Shown here: piece by piece, positions 16,289-24,566 of the stretch | Position numbering within the stretch: the first letter of the stretch is position 1 | Layout: every line of letters begins with the position of its first letter | Assembly: GCA_900551525.1 (NCBI GenBank) | Contig: URWD01000009.1 | Span: 1 to 39,214 of the forward strand | Direction: 5' to 3' | DNA from: an uncultured Mycoplasmatota bacterium | GTDB lineage: Bacteria; Bacillota_I; Bacilli_A; RF39; UBA660 | DNA length: 39,214 nt | Notes under the pieces: generated by a model | What the model was told of the DNA's origin: nothing | Seen by the model: only the letters and a program-made list of their open reading frames with translations | Databases searched by the model: none | Position numbers and translations under genes: made by a program

Positions 16289-16574
16289 ACCAACCTTTCC
16301 AATAATATCTGCGTGGATTAAATATAAAATTACACACGTTTGTTATAAATTGCAACACATTATGATAATGCATAACAGGTGTTACTAAAAATCCAGTTAT
16401 AACCGCAGGCATAAGTATCAAAATCATTTGAAACATACTTGCATTTTGCACTATCATAAGCAGCAATATTGTAAGTCCACAACCAAATCCAAAAAGTATA
16501 ATATCAGTTAATGTAAAAAATCCTAATATTAATTGTGATTTTTTTGAATTTGCAGGTATTAAATAATTATTCAT
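16263..16574 (-). CDS. PrgI-family (VirB3-like) inner-membrane T4SS protein
   Basis: This 103-aa protein has two hydrophobic helices (about 26-45 and 48-68). It ends with FNPRRYYWKGWCVKDEFKE, the RRYYWKGW(C) ending typical of the PrgI/VirB3 family of Gram-positive conjugation systems. It sits at its usual place immediately upstream of the VirB4-type genes and downstream of VirB6. The role is in the inner-membrane platform next to VirB4. Spacing to VirB6 is 20 bases with AAGGGATG-type ribosome sequence, and it overlaps the next gene by 26 bases. The family assignment rests on the C-terminal motif, size and synteny together. Confidence 0.9.
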   Translation of the reverse strand: MNNYLIPANSKKSQLILGFFTLTDIILFGFGCGLTILLLMIVQNASMFQMILILMPAVITGFLVTPVMHYHNVLQFITNVCNFIFNPRRYYWKGWCVKDEFKE

Positions 16575-16594
16575 CCCTTTTCATCCCTTTCTTA

Positions 16595-18706
16595 TTATTT
16601 ATTTGAATTATTTGATTGACTTTGTTTTTGCCTATTAGCAATCTCTCTATTGTTATTTGCTTTAGCAACATCTAAAATATCTCCCATACTCTTCAATGGT
16701 TTGCCTTTAACATCAACTTGCATGTCACCCTTAAGATAATCTATAGTAAAACCTGCCTGTTGTAAGTATGGCGCACCAATATTTTTAGAAACAGTTGCTC
16801 TAAATGCATCAGCATTTGAACTTGCTTCAGAGAATTTAACATAAATATCACGTTCTGAGGCATCACTAGACATTTTCAAATTTTCAAAATGTTCTTTTGA
16901 TAAAAACGCAATATTTTGAGCAGCTTGTGAAAAATCATAACGATATTCATCATAAGCTTGTTGAGCTTCTGCAACAGTAATCTTTCTTCCAGATGCATCT
17001 AATAAATTACCAGCTTGTGCATCTTGAATTGCTAATTTTCTTCTTCTTAATTCGGTTGCGTTAAATGCACCAAGTTTAAAATCAGATTTAGCTTTACTAG
17101 CTTCTTTATCAATAACTGACTCAACAGATGTTGCAACAGCTTTTTTCTTTGAAGCGATATCATCAATAAGTTTATTGTCATTTACCAAATCTTCAACATT
17201 ATTAACGCCAAAGTATTCAGCAACACCAACACCAGCATCTGAAATATGTCCTAGCATTACATTACCAAGAGTATCCAATGCACCGCTTGCACTTGTATGT
17301 GAAGCCCTATAGGCATCTCTTTTTGCTTTAGCTGCAGAAGTCGCTGCAACAGCTCCGCCTGCTGCCTTCTTCATATCAGCTAAATTCTTAGCACCTTTTC
17401 CACGATTAAATCCTCTAGCAGCACCAGAAAGTGTTCCAGCACCAACAGATGCAGCACCAAATAATCCTGCTTTAACCTTATTCCAAGCTCCATCAGCATT
17501 TTTAACGCCACGAGCACCACTAACAAGATTTCTTCCTAAAGTACCAAAAGCACCACCAGCAACAGCACCAGCTGTTAAAGCACCGCCCATTGCAAGTTTA
17601 TCCATAAGTCCAAGTTTCATTCCTCCAGAATCTAAATGGAACATATCTCCAATAAGTTTTGGCGCTTGACGCATAAATATTACAACTCCCATAATTATCA
17701 ATGCTTCAGCAATCAATTTTTGAGTTGGTCCTAAATTACCCAAATTAGCACTAGAAAAATTATCAACCACTTGAGAAATCATAAACACACCAAGATACAT
17801 AATAGCAATTCTTATAAAAACTTCAACATATGTACTTATAGTTTTTTTCATCCAGTCGCTAAAAACATCCTTTAATTTTCCACCAGGTATAACCCTACAG
17901 ATTACAGGAATTGGAGCAATAATTTGAAAAAACATTAGTTTTACAACACGAACAGCCATATCAAAACAAAAATTCAATAGAACATATAGTAAAAATACAC
18001 CAGCAATAGTTGAAATAAAAACATTATAAGTTAATTTACCAGCAGCAGCAGATTCGCCAAAATCATTAAACGCTGATATATCATAAGACCCAGCTTTAAA
18101 ATTTTCAGTAACAGATTTTAAATCCTCTCCATTAGTTAAAAGCCAATCACCATCTCCATCTATTTCAGAAGCGCATTCACTTAAATTAACATCTCCACTT
18201 TCGTTGTCATTTACAGCATATCCTTTTTCATTACACCAATCAAAATTAGGATGTAAGAAAGCTGACAAAACATAATAAGACATATCCCTACCAGCATCTG
18301 CATCTGTAGCTTTGTTATAATCCTCGGAATTCACTCCAAAAACTAATCCAGGAATAGTATTTTTATTTAAAACAGCATTTTGGAAATTAAATGCTACTGT
18401 AAAAGCTGTTGGCAAAATTGCAATTATTGCCAAAGAGACAACAACATTTTTAATAAGTTTTGGAAAAGAACTCTCACCTTTTGCAAATTCATCAGGATTA
18501 ATAACAGCTTTAAGCAAAGAATAAGCCAAAACAAATAACATAATCAACCCTAAAACAACATAAATTCTACTTACAATTGTTTGATAATCCTCAGTTTTAA
18601 AAAGATTAACTTTTGCCAAAGCATTAAAAATATCATACACATAATCTACAAAGCCATAAATTATCGTATCTATCCACATCAATAAGCCAATTGCATCAGC
18701 TTTCAT
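16595..18706 (-). CDS. VirB6/TrbL-like polytopic T4SS membrane protein
   Basis: This is a 703-aa protein. The first about 360 residues hold six or so membrane helices (about 10-30, 46-66, 82-105, 205-228, 235-260, 290-315, 330-345). Between the third and fourth lies a Cys-containing loop of roughly 100 residues (FDWCNEKG, NLSECASEIDGDGDWLL). The C-terminal half is a long cytoplasmic tail: first Gly/Ala-rich (about 365-450), then charged and helical, ending in QKQSQSNNSNK. VirB6/TrbL proteins form the inner-membrane entry of the channel. The Gly/Ala section is compositionally unlike its neighbours and could be mistaken for transferred DNA. It follows the pilin gene by 11 bases. Confidence 0.88.
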   Translation of the reverse strand: MKADAIGLLMWIDTIIYGFVDYVYDIFNALAKVNLFKTEDYQTIVSRIYVVLGLIMLFVLAYSLLKAVINPDEFAKGESSFPKLIKNVVVSLAIIAILPTAFTVAFNFQNAVLNKNTIPGLVFGVNSEDYNKATDADAGRDMSYYVLSAFLHPNFDWCNEKGYAVNDNESGDVNLSECASEIDGDGDWLLTNGEDLKSVTENFKAGSYDISAFNDFGESAAAGKLTYNVFISTIAGVFLLYVLLNFCFDMAVRVVKLMFFQIIAPIPVICRVIPGGKLKDVFSDWMKKTISTYVEVFIRIAIMYLGVFMISQVVDNFSSANLGNLGPTQKLIAEALIIMGVVIFMRQAPKLIGDMFHLDSGGMKLGLMDKLAMGGALTAGAVAGGAFGTLGRNLVSGARGVKNADGAWNKVKAGLFGAASVGAGTLSGAARGFNRGKGAKNLADMKKAAGGAVAATSAAKAKRDAYRASHTSASGALDTLGNVMLGHISDAGVGVAEYFGVNNVEDLVNDNKLIDDIASKKKAVATSVESVIDKEASKAKSDFKLGAFNATELRRRKLAIQDAQAGNLLDASGRKITVAEAQQAYDEYRYDFSQAAQNIAFLSKEHFENLKMSSDASERDIYVKFSEASSNADAFRATVSKNIGAPYLQQAGFTIDYLKGDMQVDVKGKPLKSMGDILDVAKANNNREIANRQKQSQSNNSNK

Positions 18707-18717
18707 ACATTAATCAC

Positions 18718-19149
18718 CTATCCTATACCACATGTTCCATAAGCCCCAAACATAGTCATAATTAAACTTATAATAGTTGGTAAAAAGAACAATAAAACAC
18801 AATATATAAATCTCTTTAAAGCTCTACTTCCTGCCTTTTTCAAAGCATCTTTATCATTTTCAACTATAGCCTTAAAAAAATCTGATATAACTAAAACTAG
18901 CAAAGCAATAATTGCCATATATTTCATTAAATTTAATATCCATTGAATCCAATAAGCAGGATCTGTTTCAATATTTGGATCTCCAAAGGCAGGACAGTTC
19001 TCATTTTCTGCACTGACTACCACTCTAACTAAATCATTTTTAACATTTATTTTTTCTAAAACACTAGCTCTAACATTTATATTAATCAAAAACAAGAATA
19101 AAAAAGTGACACTTAAAAAGCATATTTTTGTTAACTTATTTTTTTTCAT
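18718..19149 (-). CDS. Pilin-like (VirB2/Mbov_0395-type) T4SS protein
   Basis: This 143-aa precursor has a signal peptide (about 1-29, cleaved near VRA-S). A short exported stretch follows, then two hydrophobic helices (about 72-92 and 115-133) separated by a basic/acidic cytoplasmic turn (EDKDALKKAGSRALKR-like). This is the VirB2-type pilin topology, matching the pilin-like conjugal protein family first named from Mycoplasma bovis. Cys52 (ENCPAF) and Cys140 (YGTCGIG) near the ends may form a disulfide. It is the first gene of the operon, behind a strong extended -10 promoter; a high-copy structural component in first place fits. SD GGAGTGATT precedes ATG. High confidence for pilin-like topology. 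Confidence 0.88.
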   Translation of the reverse strand: MKKNKLTKICFLSVTFLFLFLININVRASVLEKINVKNDLVRVVVSAENENCPAFGDPNIETDPAYWIQWILNLMKYMAIIALLVLVISDFFKAIVENDKDALKKAGSRALKRFIYCVLLFFLPTIISLIMTMFGAYGTCGIG

Positions 19150-19188
19150 TTAAATCACTCCTATTCACAAGAAACACTTGATATATAA

Positions 19189-19217
19189 ATTTTATCATAA
19201 TTTTACATAATGGTCAA
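19189..19217 (-). promoter_or_regulatory. Promoter of the type IV secretion operon
   Basis: -35 TTGACC (19212-19217), a 17-base spacer and -10 TAAAAT (19189-19194) with TGA in the extended position, minus strand. The leader of about 40 bases carries GGAGTGATT before the ATG. No other convincing promoter was found within the operon. Confidence 0.7.
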
Positions 19218-19278
19218 TTTTTTTGAAACGATTTTGCACAATATTATTTTAATATAATTAGTAATAAATAAAGATTAA

Positions 19279-19317
19279 AAAAACTATTACAAAGTTCAAC
19301 TATTTGCAATAGTTTTT
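19279..19317 (-). terminator. Terminator after the FemAB pair
   Basis: A 10-bp stem AAAAACTATT / AATAGTTTTT with an inner CAAA / TTTG pairing, running into seven T on the minus strand. It lies directly after the stop at 19322. Confidence 0.75.
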
Positions 19318-19321
19318 AACA

Positions 19322-20578
19322 TTATTTTCTAATTTTTTTCATTAATCTATAGCCCTTTAAAGCTAACTTATATCCATAATAAACAATTGGATTTATAACA
19401 TAATCAAATTCTCCAATTAATTCAATTATTTCAGGATTAAATCCTTTCTTAAGCTCATAAATCCCATAGTAAGGACCATTTTTATCCATATCTAGAGATA
19501 TACCATAAAAATTAACATATTTTAAATGTCTCTTTATAGAATCTTCAATATGCTCTCTATAAAAAGCATACTTAGGATTAAAACCTTTATAACTTGATGA
19601 AGTACCACTCATGAATGTAATACCTTCACAACCCGTAAATACACTCATTAAAGCCCCAATATTTATTTCTTTATTAGTCTTTCGTAAATTAGTAGCATCA
19701 TCAAGTTCTTTAGTTAATTTAATTATTTTACTTGATAGTTCTTCATGATGTCTTTTTATTTTATCCCCTATATTTATTTTCTTCATTTGATTTTCTAACG
19801 CTTTCAATTCTTTTTTAGTATTTTCCAAAGCATTCCAAACATAATCATAATAAAGATTAGTATCAATATAAGCAATATAAAGTGTAATATAATCATTCAT
19901 CAAATCTACCATTTTTTTATAATATGATGCAGGTCTAATAATAAAATTTTTGTTTGTTGCTGTATCTTCTAACAATTTAACAAACTCATCAATTTTACTT
20001 GTATCAATAGTTTTTACTCTAACACCCATATCATAAGTCTTTGCTATATTTTTTCTAGTACTTTTACTAAATGTTTCTAAAGTATCATTATAGGTACTTT
20101 TAAGTTCTATCCTACAAAGTACTCTAGGCTGTAAATCTTCAAAGTTTTGACTAAACCCCATATGTTTAAATCCCAACTTTTTAAAGTTAAAATAACCATT
20201 TTCTCCACATTTTTCTATTAAATTACCTTCACTATCCCTCGTAGCATATATAACATTTGGATCCACTTTCAACATAAATCCATGATTATTTTTAATATAT
20301 TTTATTACTTCATCATTAAATCTTTTTAAAAGATCATAGTTATTCACATTAATTAAATACCCACGTGGGGAATAATACAAACTTAAATTAAATGGCATTT
20401 TCTTTTCAAGAAGCATTGTTGCGCCCACTAAAGTATCATTTTCATAATACCCAAGTAAATGTCTTACCCAACCAGTACCACTTTTTAAAGTTCCCCACTC
20501 AGGTAATTGATAAATCGAAAAATAAGGATTTTTTAAAGCAAATTCTTTAAATTCATTTTCATCTATTACTTTAAGCAT
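19322..20578 (-). CDS. FemAB/FemX-family peptidoglycan cross-bridge aminoacyltransferase (second copy)
   Basis: This 418-aa FemAB-like protein uses aminoacyl-tRNA to add cross-bridge amino acids to lipid II or nascent wall. Motifs include FSIYQLPEWGTLKSG, the Gly-rich substrate segment SLYYSPRGYLI, FSKSTRKNIAKTYDMGVRVK, and late MSGTSSSYKGFNPKYAFYREHIEDSIK. A charged helical insertion (about 245-295, LENTKKELKALENQMKKI) forms the family's coiled-coil arm. The C-terminus is basic. The ATG overlaps the stop of the first FemAB gene as TAATG, so translation is coupled. The two are homologous but clearly different, as in MurM/MurN or FemA/FemB pairs that add successive residues. The amino acid added cannot be inferred. 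Confidence 0.9.
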   Translation of the reverse strand: MLKVIDENEFKEFALKNPYFSIYQLPEWGTLKSGTGWVRHLLGYYENDTLVGATMLLEKKMPFNLSLYYSPRGYLINVNNYDLLKRFNDEVIKYIKNNHGFMLKVDPNVIYATRDSEGNLIEKCGENGYFNFKKLGFKHMGFSQNFEDLQPRVLCRIELKSTYNDTLETFSKSTRKNIAKTYDMGVRVKTIDTSKIDEFVKLLEDTATNKNFIIRPASYYKKMVDLMNDYITLYIAYIDTNLYYDYVWNALENTKKELKALENQMKKINIGDKIKRHHEELSSKIIKLTKELDDATNLRKTNKEINIGALMSVFTGCEGITFMSGTSSSYKGFNPKYAFYREHIEDSIKRHLKYVNFYGISLDMDKNGPYYGIYELKKGFNPEIIELIGEFDYVINPIVYYGYKLALKGYRLMKKIRK

Positions 20579-21804
20579 TATTTCCTCCTTAGTTTTCTAT
20601 AAACCTTTAACATAATTGGTAACATTTTATATAATAACTTATTATTAACTAAATCAAATTCTCCGATAAACTCAATATATTCATCTCCAAATTTTCTTTT
20701 AAAATCATGAAGCTTAGCCAAGTTCTTATATTTTGTATTTGGATCACCTGGTGTACCAAACAAATCAAAGAACTCATAACCATTATTATAGGCATCTTTA
20801 ATAGCTTCATAATAACTTCTAGTAACTGCAAAAGTAAAATTAGCTAAATCATCACTGCCTATATATAAACTCCAAGCATGCGTTTTAGTATAAGTACAAA
20901 TCAAAGAACAAATGCATACCTCATCTTTATCAATTTTACTAAATACTTCTTTTTCTTTTTCTAAACGAGATATTTTATTTTTAATATCTGCTTCTTTTTT
21001 CTTACTTACTTCAAGTTCTTTATTTAAAGCATCTATTTCCTTATTTATATTCTCAAGTAATTCCTTAGGTCTAATACTAATATTAAAATACTTCATATTA
21101 TTATCTTTAGACATTTCTTCACTAAATATTTTATAATACTCCAAACTATGAGGATCAAAATCATCTTTAGAGCTATTACTTTGAAGTAATCTATAAAAAT
21201 CATCTACTTTTACATCATTATCAACAATTAAATTATAACTATAACTTCTTTTAACAGATTTCATAAATGATTTATTAAACTTAGCTTCTATCTCTTCCCA
21301 AGATTTCTTTAAATTAATTCTAAAAGTATATCTCGGTTGATTTCCTTCATAAAGTCTATAAAAACCAGTATGTTTATAACCCAAAGAAAGCATATAATCA
21401 TATAGTTCATAATTATTTTCCCCACCATCTATTTTATTTCCATTTTCATCAATATCTTGATATTTAATATCAGGATCAAACTTAATATATATAATTTTAT
21501 TATTTTTCATATATTCTTTTAAATAAGTAGTAAACACTTTAATAACATCTTTATTACTATAATCCAAAATAAAACCACGCGGAGCATAACCATAACTAAA
21601 ACCAAACGGAGTCTTTCTAAGCAAAATCAAACATGTAGCAACCAAATTACCATTTTCATCTTCCATCCCTACATAACACGGAACTTGTCCTTTAGCTCTT
21701 TTACAAAACAATCCCCACTCATAACTTTGTAAAAAATGAGACTTTTTATGATTACTTTCAAATTCTCTATATCTATTTATTTCAACATTTTCTATAAATT
21801 TCAT
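20578..21804 (-). CDS. FemAB/FemX-family peptidoglycan cross-bridge aminoacyltransferase (first copy)
   Basis: This 408-aa FemAB-family enzyme has N-terminal SHFLQSYEWGLFCKR, then FGFSYGYAPRGFILDYSN, the transferase core FNKSFMKSVKRSYSYNLIV, and a long helical arm (about 240-300). The arm is rich in KKE and LEKEK repeats, making a clear antiparallel coiled coil. It ends with YIGSDDLANFTFAVTRSYYEAIKDAYNNGYEFFDLFGTPGD, which forms the GNAT-like fold edge. The enzyme is cytoplasmic, at the inner face of the membrane. It is the first gene of a two-gene operon behind its own promoter. The second copy follows with a TAATG overlap. The added amino acid is unknown; seryl, alanyl and glycyl types all have this layout. 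Confidence 0.9.
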   Translation of the reverse strand: MKFIENVEINRYREFESNHKKSHFLQSYEWGLFCKRAKGQVPCYVGMEDENGNLVATCLILLRKTPFGFSYGYAPRGFILDYSNKDVIKVFTTYLKEYMKNNKIIYIKFDPDIKYQDIDENGNKIDGGENNYELYDYMLSLGYKHTGFYRLYEGNQPRYTFRINLKKSWEEIEAKFNKSFMKSVKRSYSYNLIVDNDVKVDDFYRLLQSNSSKDDFDPHSLEYYKIFSEEMSKDNNMKYFNISIRPKELLENINKEIDALNKELEVSKKKEADIKNKISRLEKEKEVFSKIDKDEVCICSLICTYTKTHAWSLYIGSDDLANFTFAVTRSYYEAIKDAYNNGYEFFDLFGTPGDPNTKYKNLAKLHDFKRKFGDEYIEFIGEFDLVNNKLLYKMLPIMLKVYRKLRRK

Positions 21805-21828
21805 ATTTTCCTCACTATCTATACATTT

Positions 21829-21857
21829 AGTTTACCACAATAGCTTTATTTTAACAA
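21829..21857 (-). promoter_or_regulatory. Promoter of the FemAB operon
   Basis: -35 TTGTTA (21852-21857), a 17-base spacer and -10 TAAACT (21829-21834) preceded by TGG, on the minus strand. It lies close behind the terminator of the preceding operon. Confidence 0.5.
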
Positions 21858-21863
21858 GAAAAA

Positions 21864-21886
21864 ACACCTACTCTTATTGTAGATGT
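21864..21886 (-). terminator. Terminator of the pnuC-HAD-AP operon
   Basis: An 8-bp stem ACACCTAC / GTAGATGT (one wobble in RNA) with a 7-base loop, running into six T on the minus strand, about 70 bases after the stop at 21958. Confidence 0.65.
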
Positions 21887-21957
21887 AAAGTAAAATTTTA
21901 TTCATTTCACAATAATTTTTTTAAAGCATTTTCTAAAAACAAACCATAAGTATTGAA

Positions 21958-23082
21958 CTATTTCACTTCATTTGTATCAATAACAATTAAAGGTACAAAT
22001 ACTTCCTCATCTGAATATCCAGAATGTTGTGAAATTAATGGATAATCCCCTTTATAAATAAAAGCCTTTTTAGTATAAGATATTGCAATATAATCGCCAA
22101 GTTCACTTCTAAACTTTTTATTTTCTTCCCCATCACCAAATAATTTCATATTTATTATTTCACTTTTTGTAAATAAATAAAAATACTTTCCAAAATATTT
22201 TTCAAATAAATACTCAAAAGTTTTTTTCATATTATTTTTTACAAAAAAAGCTGTTGCTCGAGGTTCAATTGATGGTAATTCTTCTAAACAATTTAAAAAA
22301 TCTTGATAATTCTCTAAAAATATATTTTCTGCTTCTAAATGTCCGTGATCAGCAACAACAAAAATTATAGTATCATTTATTTTTTGTGCTAATTTATAAA
22401 CTCTATCCTGCATATTAATAATAATATCTTTTATTTCACTATTGTTAGTACCTAAATCATGTAAAGTATAATCTGGTTCATCACAATATGAATAAATATA
22501 CTTTTTTTCATTATTATTACATATATTTTCTATTTTATTAAACATATCATCTAAATCAATATATTTTTCATCGTCATATGGTACTACTTTGTATCCTTTA
22601 AACGTTGTTTCCTCATTTATTAGATCCGTAACTTCTTTTTGTGTCAAATATTTATCCATATATTCTATTGCACTTTGTAAAACTTTGTTATTCTCGTCAC
22701 ATTTTAATGACTTAGTATACGTAACAATTGTATCATCACATTCATCAAAATACATAGTCCATCCTAACATTCCAGTTTCACATGGATTTAATCCAGTACG
22801 CATACTTGTGGTAGCTGCAACAGTCGTAGCAGGAAAAACAGTTGAAATACTTTTTATTCTATTTTTTATAAAAAATGAATCTTTTGTTAAATGTTTATCC
22901 AACAAAGAATTTCCCATTCCGTCCAAAAGAATAGTTACAACATTTTTGGGCTTTTTTTCTTCAAGTAATGTATCAATATAATCTAAAGTATTATGTTTAT
23001 ATGAAACTCCAAAATATTTTGAAATTGAGCATGCCAAATTAGTAAGACATTCATTATAATTGTTTTTTAACTTCATTTTCAT
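21958..23082 (-). CDS. Alkaline-phosphatase-superfamily (nucleotide pyrophosphatase-like) hydrolase
   Basis: This 374-aa protein has the metal-binding set of the alkaline phosphatase superfamily. Asp54 is in VVTILLDGMGN and the nucleophile Thr is in STVFPATTVAA (about 86). The second site has Asp and His (SYCDEPDYTLHDLG) and VVADHGHLEAEN, with a final His in ISQHSGYSDEEVFVPLI. Relatives hydrolyse phosphodiester or pyrophosphate bonds of nucleotides. No signal peptide is present, so it is cytoplasmic. It overlaps the HAD gene by 29 bases and is last of three genes starting with pnuC, suggesting nucleotide or NAD-precursor breakdown. ATG codons at 23082 and 23076 are both possible; AGAAG spacing slightly favours 23076. 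Confidence 0.85.
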   Translation of the reverse strand: MKMKLKNNYNECLTNLACSISKYFGVSYKHNTLDYIDTLLEEKKPKNVVTILLDGMGNSLLDKHLTKDSFFIKNRIKSISTVFPATTVAATTSMRTGLNPCETGMLGWTMYFDECDDTIVTYTKSLKCDENNKVLQSAIEYMDKYLTQKEVTDLINEETTFKGYKVVPYDDEKYIDLDDMFNKIENICNNNEKKYIYSYCDEPDYTLHDLGTNNSEIKDIIINMQDRVYKLAQKINDTIIFVVADHGHLEAENIFLENYQDFLNCLEELPSIEPRATAFFVKNNMKKTFEYLFEKYFGKYFYLFTKSEIINMKLFGDGEENKKFRSELGDYIAISYTKKAFIYKGDYPLISQHSGYSDEEVFVPLIVIDTNEVK

Positions 23083-23692
23083 TGCTTCTAATTACCTCAT
23101 ATAAGTCTTGTATAGTATGATTTTTATCAACTATATAGCAATCTATACCTACATTATCAGCACCAGCTTTATCACTTCTGATACTATCACCAATCATAAT
23201 ACAATCTTCTTTTTCTGTTTCACCAATTGCTAATTCAAAAGACTTTAAACCGGGTTTCATTGCATTTTCACCAGCAACAATTTTATCAATATATTGAAGT
23301 AGACCAGCTCTTTTTAATCTTGGAATTTGTGTCCCACTAAACCAGTTAGTTAAAATAACTATTTCTTTATCATTTTCTTTCAAATATTCAAATAATGCTA
23401 AAGTACCATCTACTACTTCATCAACAATTGTTTCACCATTATATAACATCCAACCATTAATAACATCTTCAGTAACAGTAAAACCATATTTTCCAAAATA
23501 ATCACTTAATGTTTTTGTATTATATTTTGGAAAATCACGTTCATATTTATTTAAAATATCCTGTTTGCATTTAAAAAACCTTTCTTGTTCTTCTAAAGGA
23601 ATATATAATTTAAAATAATCATCTTCCTTTGACCAATCTGGAATTAATATTGTATAATCAATATCAAAAATATATTTTTTATAATTTTTCAT
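23054..23692 (-). CDS. HAD-family hydrolase (phosphatase-like)
   Basis: This haloacid-dehalogenase-like phosphatase is about 212 aa. Motif I is DIDYT (residues 10-14, both Asp present), motif II is IVILTNWFSG, motif III has the lysine in NAMKPGLKSF, and motif IV is CIMIGDSIRSDKAGADNVGID. The cap is helical (C1 type), as in 5'-nucleotidase (YjjG) or phosphoglycolate phosphatase-like members. It probably dephosphorylates a nucleotide or small sugar phosphate. A longer frame starts at 23719, but GGAGGAG sits 7 bases before the ATG at 23692, so I chose that start. It overlaps pnuC by 14 bases and the AP-like gene by 29, consistent with translational coupling. Confidence 0.87.
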   Translation of the reverse strand: MKNYKKYIFDIDYTILIPDWSKEDDYFKLYIPLEEQERFFKCKQDILNKYERDFPKYNTKTLSDYFGKYGFTVTEDVINGWMLYNGETIVDEVVDGTLALFEYLKENDKEIVILTNWFSGTQIPRLKRAGLLQYIDKIVAGENAMKPGLKSFELAIGETEKEDCIMIGDSIRSDKAGADNVGIDCYIVDKNHTIQDLYEVIRSNENEVKKQL

Positions 23693-24338
23693 CTGTACTC
23701 CTCCATTTAAATAAAGCATATATATTTATTAATAAATACATAATAGACATTAATAAAACCATTAATGAATCAAAACCATCACTACTATAATTTATTATCC
23801 ATAATATTAAATCTAAAACATTATTTATTAAATATAATATCCAAGATTCATTATATCGTAACATTAATAGAATACCAGCAATAAGACTAATAACGTTAGT
23901 AAAAGAATCTAAATATGTTAATCGTTCCCCAGGAATTAACCCCAATAGATAGGAAACAATCATTCCAATAATAATTGACAAAATAATTGTAATTAGACCT
24001 TTTTTAATACCCAATCCTCTATTTTTTACTAAATTCTTATTTGAATTTTTATCCCATTCAAAGTAACTTTTAATATTAATAGGCATAAAAAATAACAAAT
24101 TAAATATTACTAAACCATAATTATTGTTTTTAAAAGCAATGTATGACAATGCTAAATTATTAATAACACCTATTGGAAAATTGATTTTATTACCTATACT
24201 GCCATAATAACTATTTAATATTCCAGTTATTAATATTATCACTCCTAAAAATGAATTATTTGTAGTTAAACCAATAATTATAGATATAATACATACTAAT
24301 GAAGGAATAGACACTTGCTTTATTTTCCTATTTTTCAT
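23679..24338 (-). CDS. pnuC: PnuC-like nicotinamide riboside transporter
   Basis: This multi-helix membrane protein has about 219 aa and around seven hydrophobic segments. PnuC features are YYGSIGNKINFPIGVINNLALSYIAF and NLLFFMPINIKSYFEW in the first half, and LMSIMYLLINIYALFKWR at the end. PnuC proteins carry nicotinamide riboside (or related vitamin nucleosides) by facilitated diffusion, trapped by phosphorylation inside. No NadR kinase is next to it; instead a HAD phosphatase and an AP-like hydrolase follow in the same operon. The frame could start at 24407, but GGGAAGAAGG lies before the ATG at 24338, the natural start. The specific nucleoside could differ (PnuX/PnuT-type relatives). Confidence 0.85.
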   Translation of the reverse strand: MKNRKIKQVSIPSLVCIISIIIGLTTNNSFLGVIILITGILNSYYGSIGNKINFPIGVINNLALSYIAFKNNNYGLVIFNLLFFMPINIKSYFEWDKNSNKNLVKNRGLGIKKGLITIILSIIIGMIVSYLLGLIPGERLTYLDSFTNVISLIAGILLMLRYNESWILYLINNVLDLILWIINYSSDGFDSLMVLLMSIMYLLINIYALFKWRSTDEKL

Positions 24339-24387
24339 TTTTAACCTTCTTCCCTTAATAAAAGTTGAAAAACCAAATGTCAAACTA

Positions 24388-24396
24388 ATTATATCA
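24388..24396 (-). promoter_or_regulatory. Extended -10 promoter of the pnuC operon
   Basis: On the minus strand TGA is followed by TATAAT (24388-24393). No good -35 is visible. The leader of about 45 bases has GGGAAGAAGG before the ATG and is too short to hold a large riboswitch. Confidence 0.5.
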
Positions 24397-24426
24397 TTAA
24401 AGAGCAAAAAAATATAGTAAAAAAAG

Positions 24427-24474
24427 AATTTTATATATTTGATAAAATTTATTTAAGCCAATTTATATAAAATT
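24427..24474. repeat. AT-rich inverted repeat between divergent pnuC and LemA genes
   Basis: An 11-bp arm AATTTTATATA at 24427-24437 is mirrored by TATATAAAATT at 24464-24474 with 26 bases between. It lies mid-way in the 228-base divergent gap. It could be an operator or a weak cruciform, or may be chance in AT-rich DNA. Confidence 0.3.
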
Positions 24475-24566
24475 TCATTTATAAAGCAACTTAATAAACA
24501 TGTAAACTTTATATAACCTTATTTACTTTAAAAGCATCATTTGATACAATATAAATGGTGATAATA

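Noticed and set aside
8247..19217. Calling the T4SS region an integrative conjugative element
   Set aside because: No integrase, relaxase, excisionase or direct repeat at the edges could be found in the window, so only the secretion operon itself is supported.
24355..24383. TTGACA-17-TATTAA upstream of pnuC
   Set aside because: Transcription would start inside the ribosome site GGGAAGAAGG; the extended TATAAT at 24388-24393 is better.
24522..24550. TTTACT-17-TACAAT upstream of the LemA gene
   Set aside because: The start would coincide with the ribosome site GGTGAT, so the promoter must be elsewhere.
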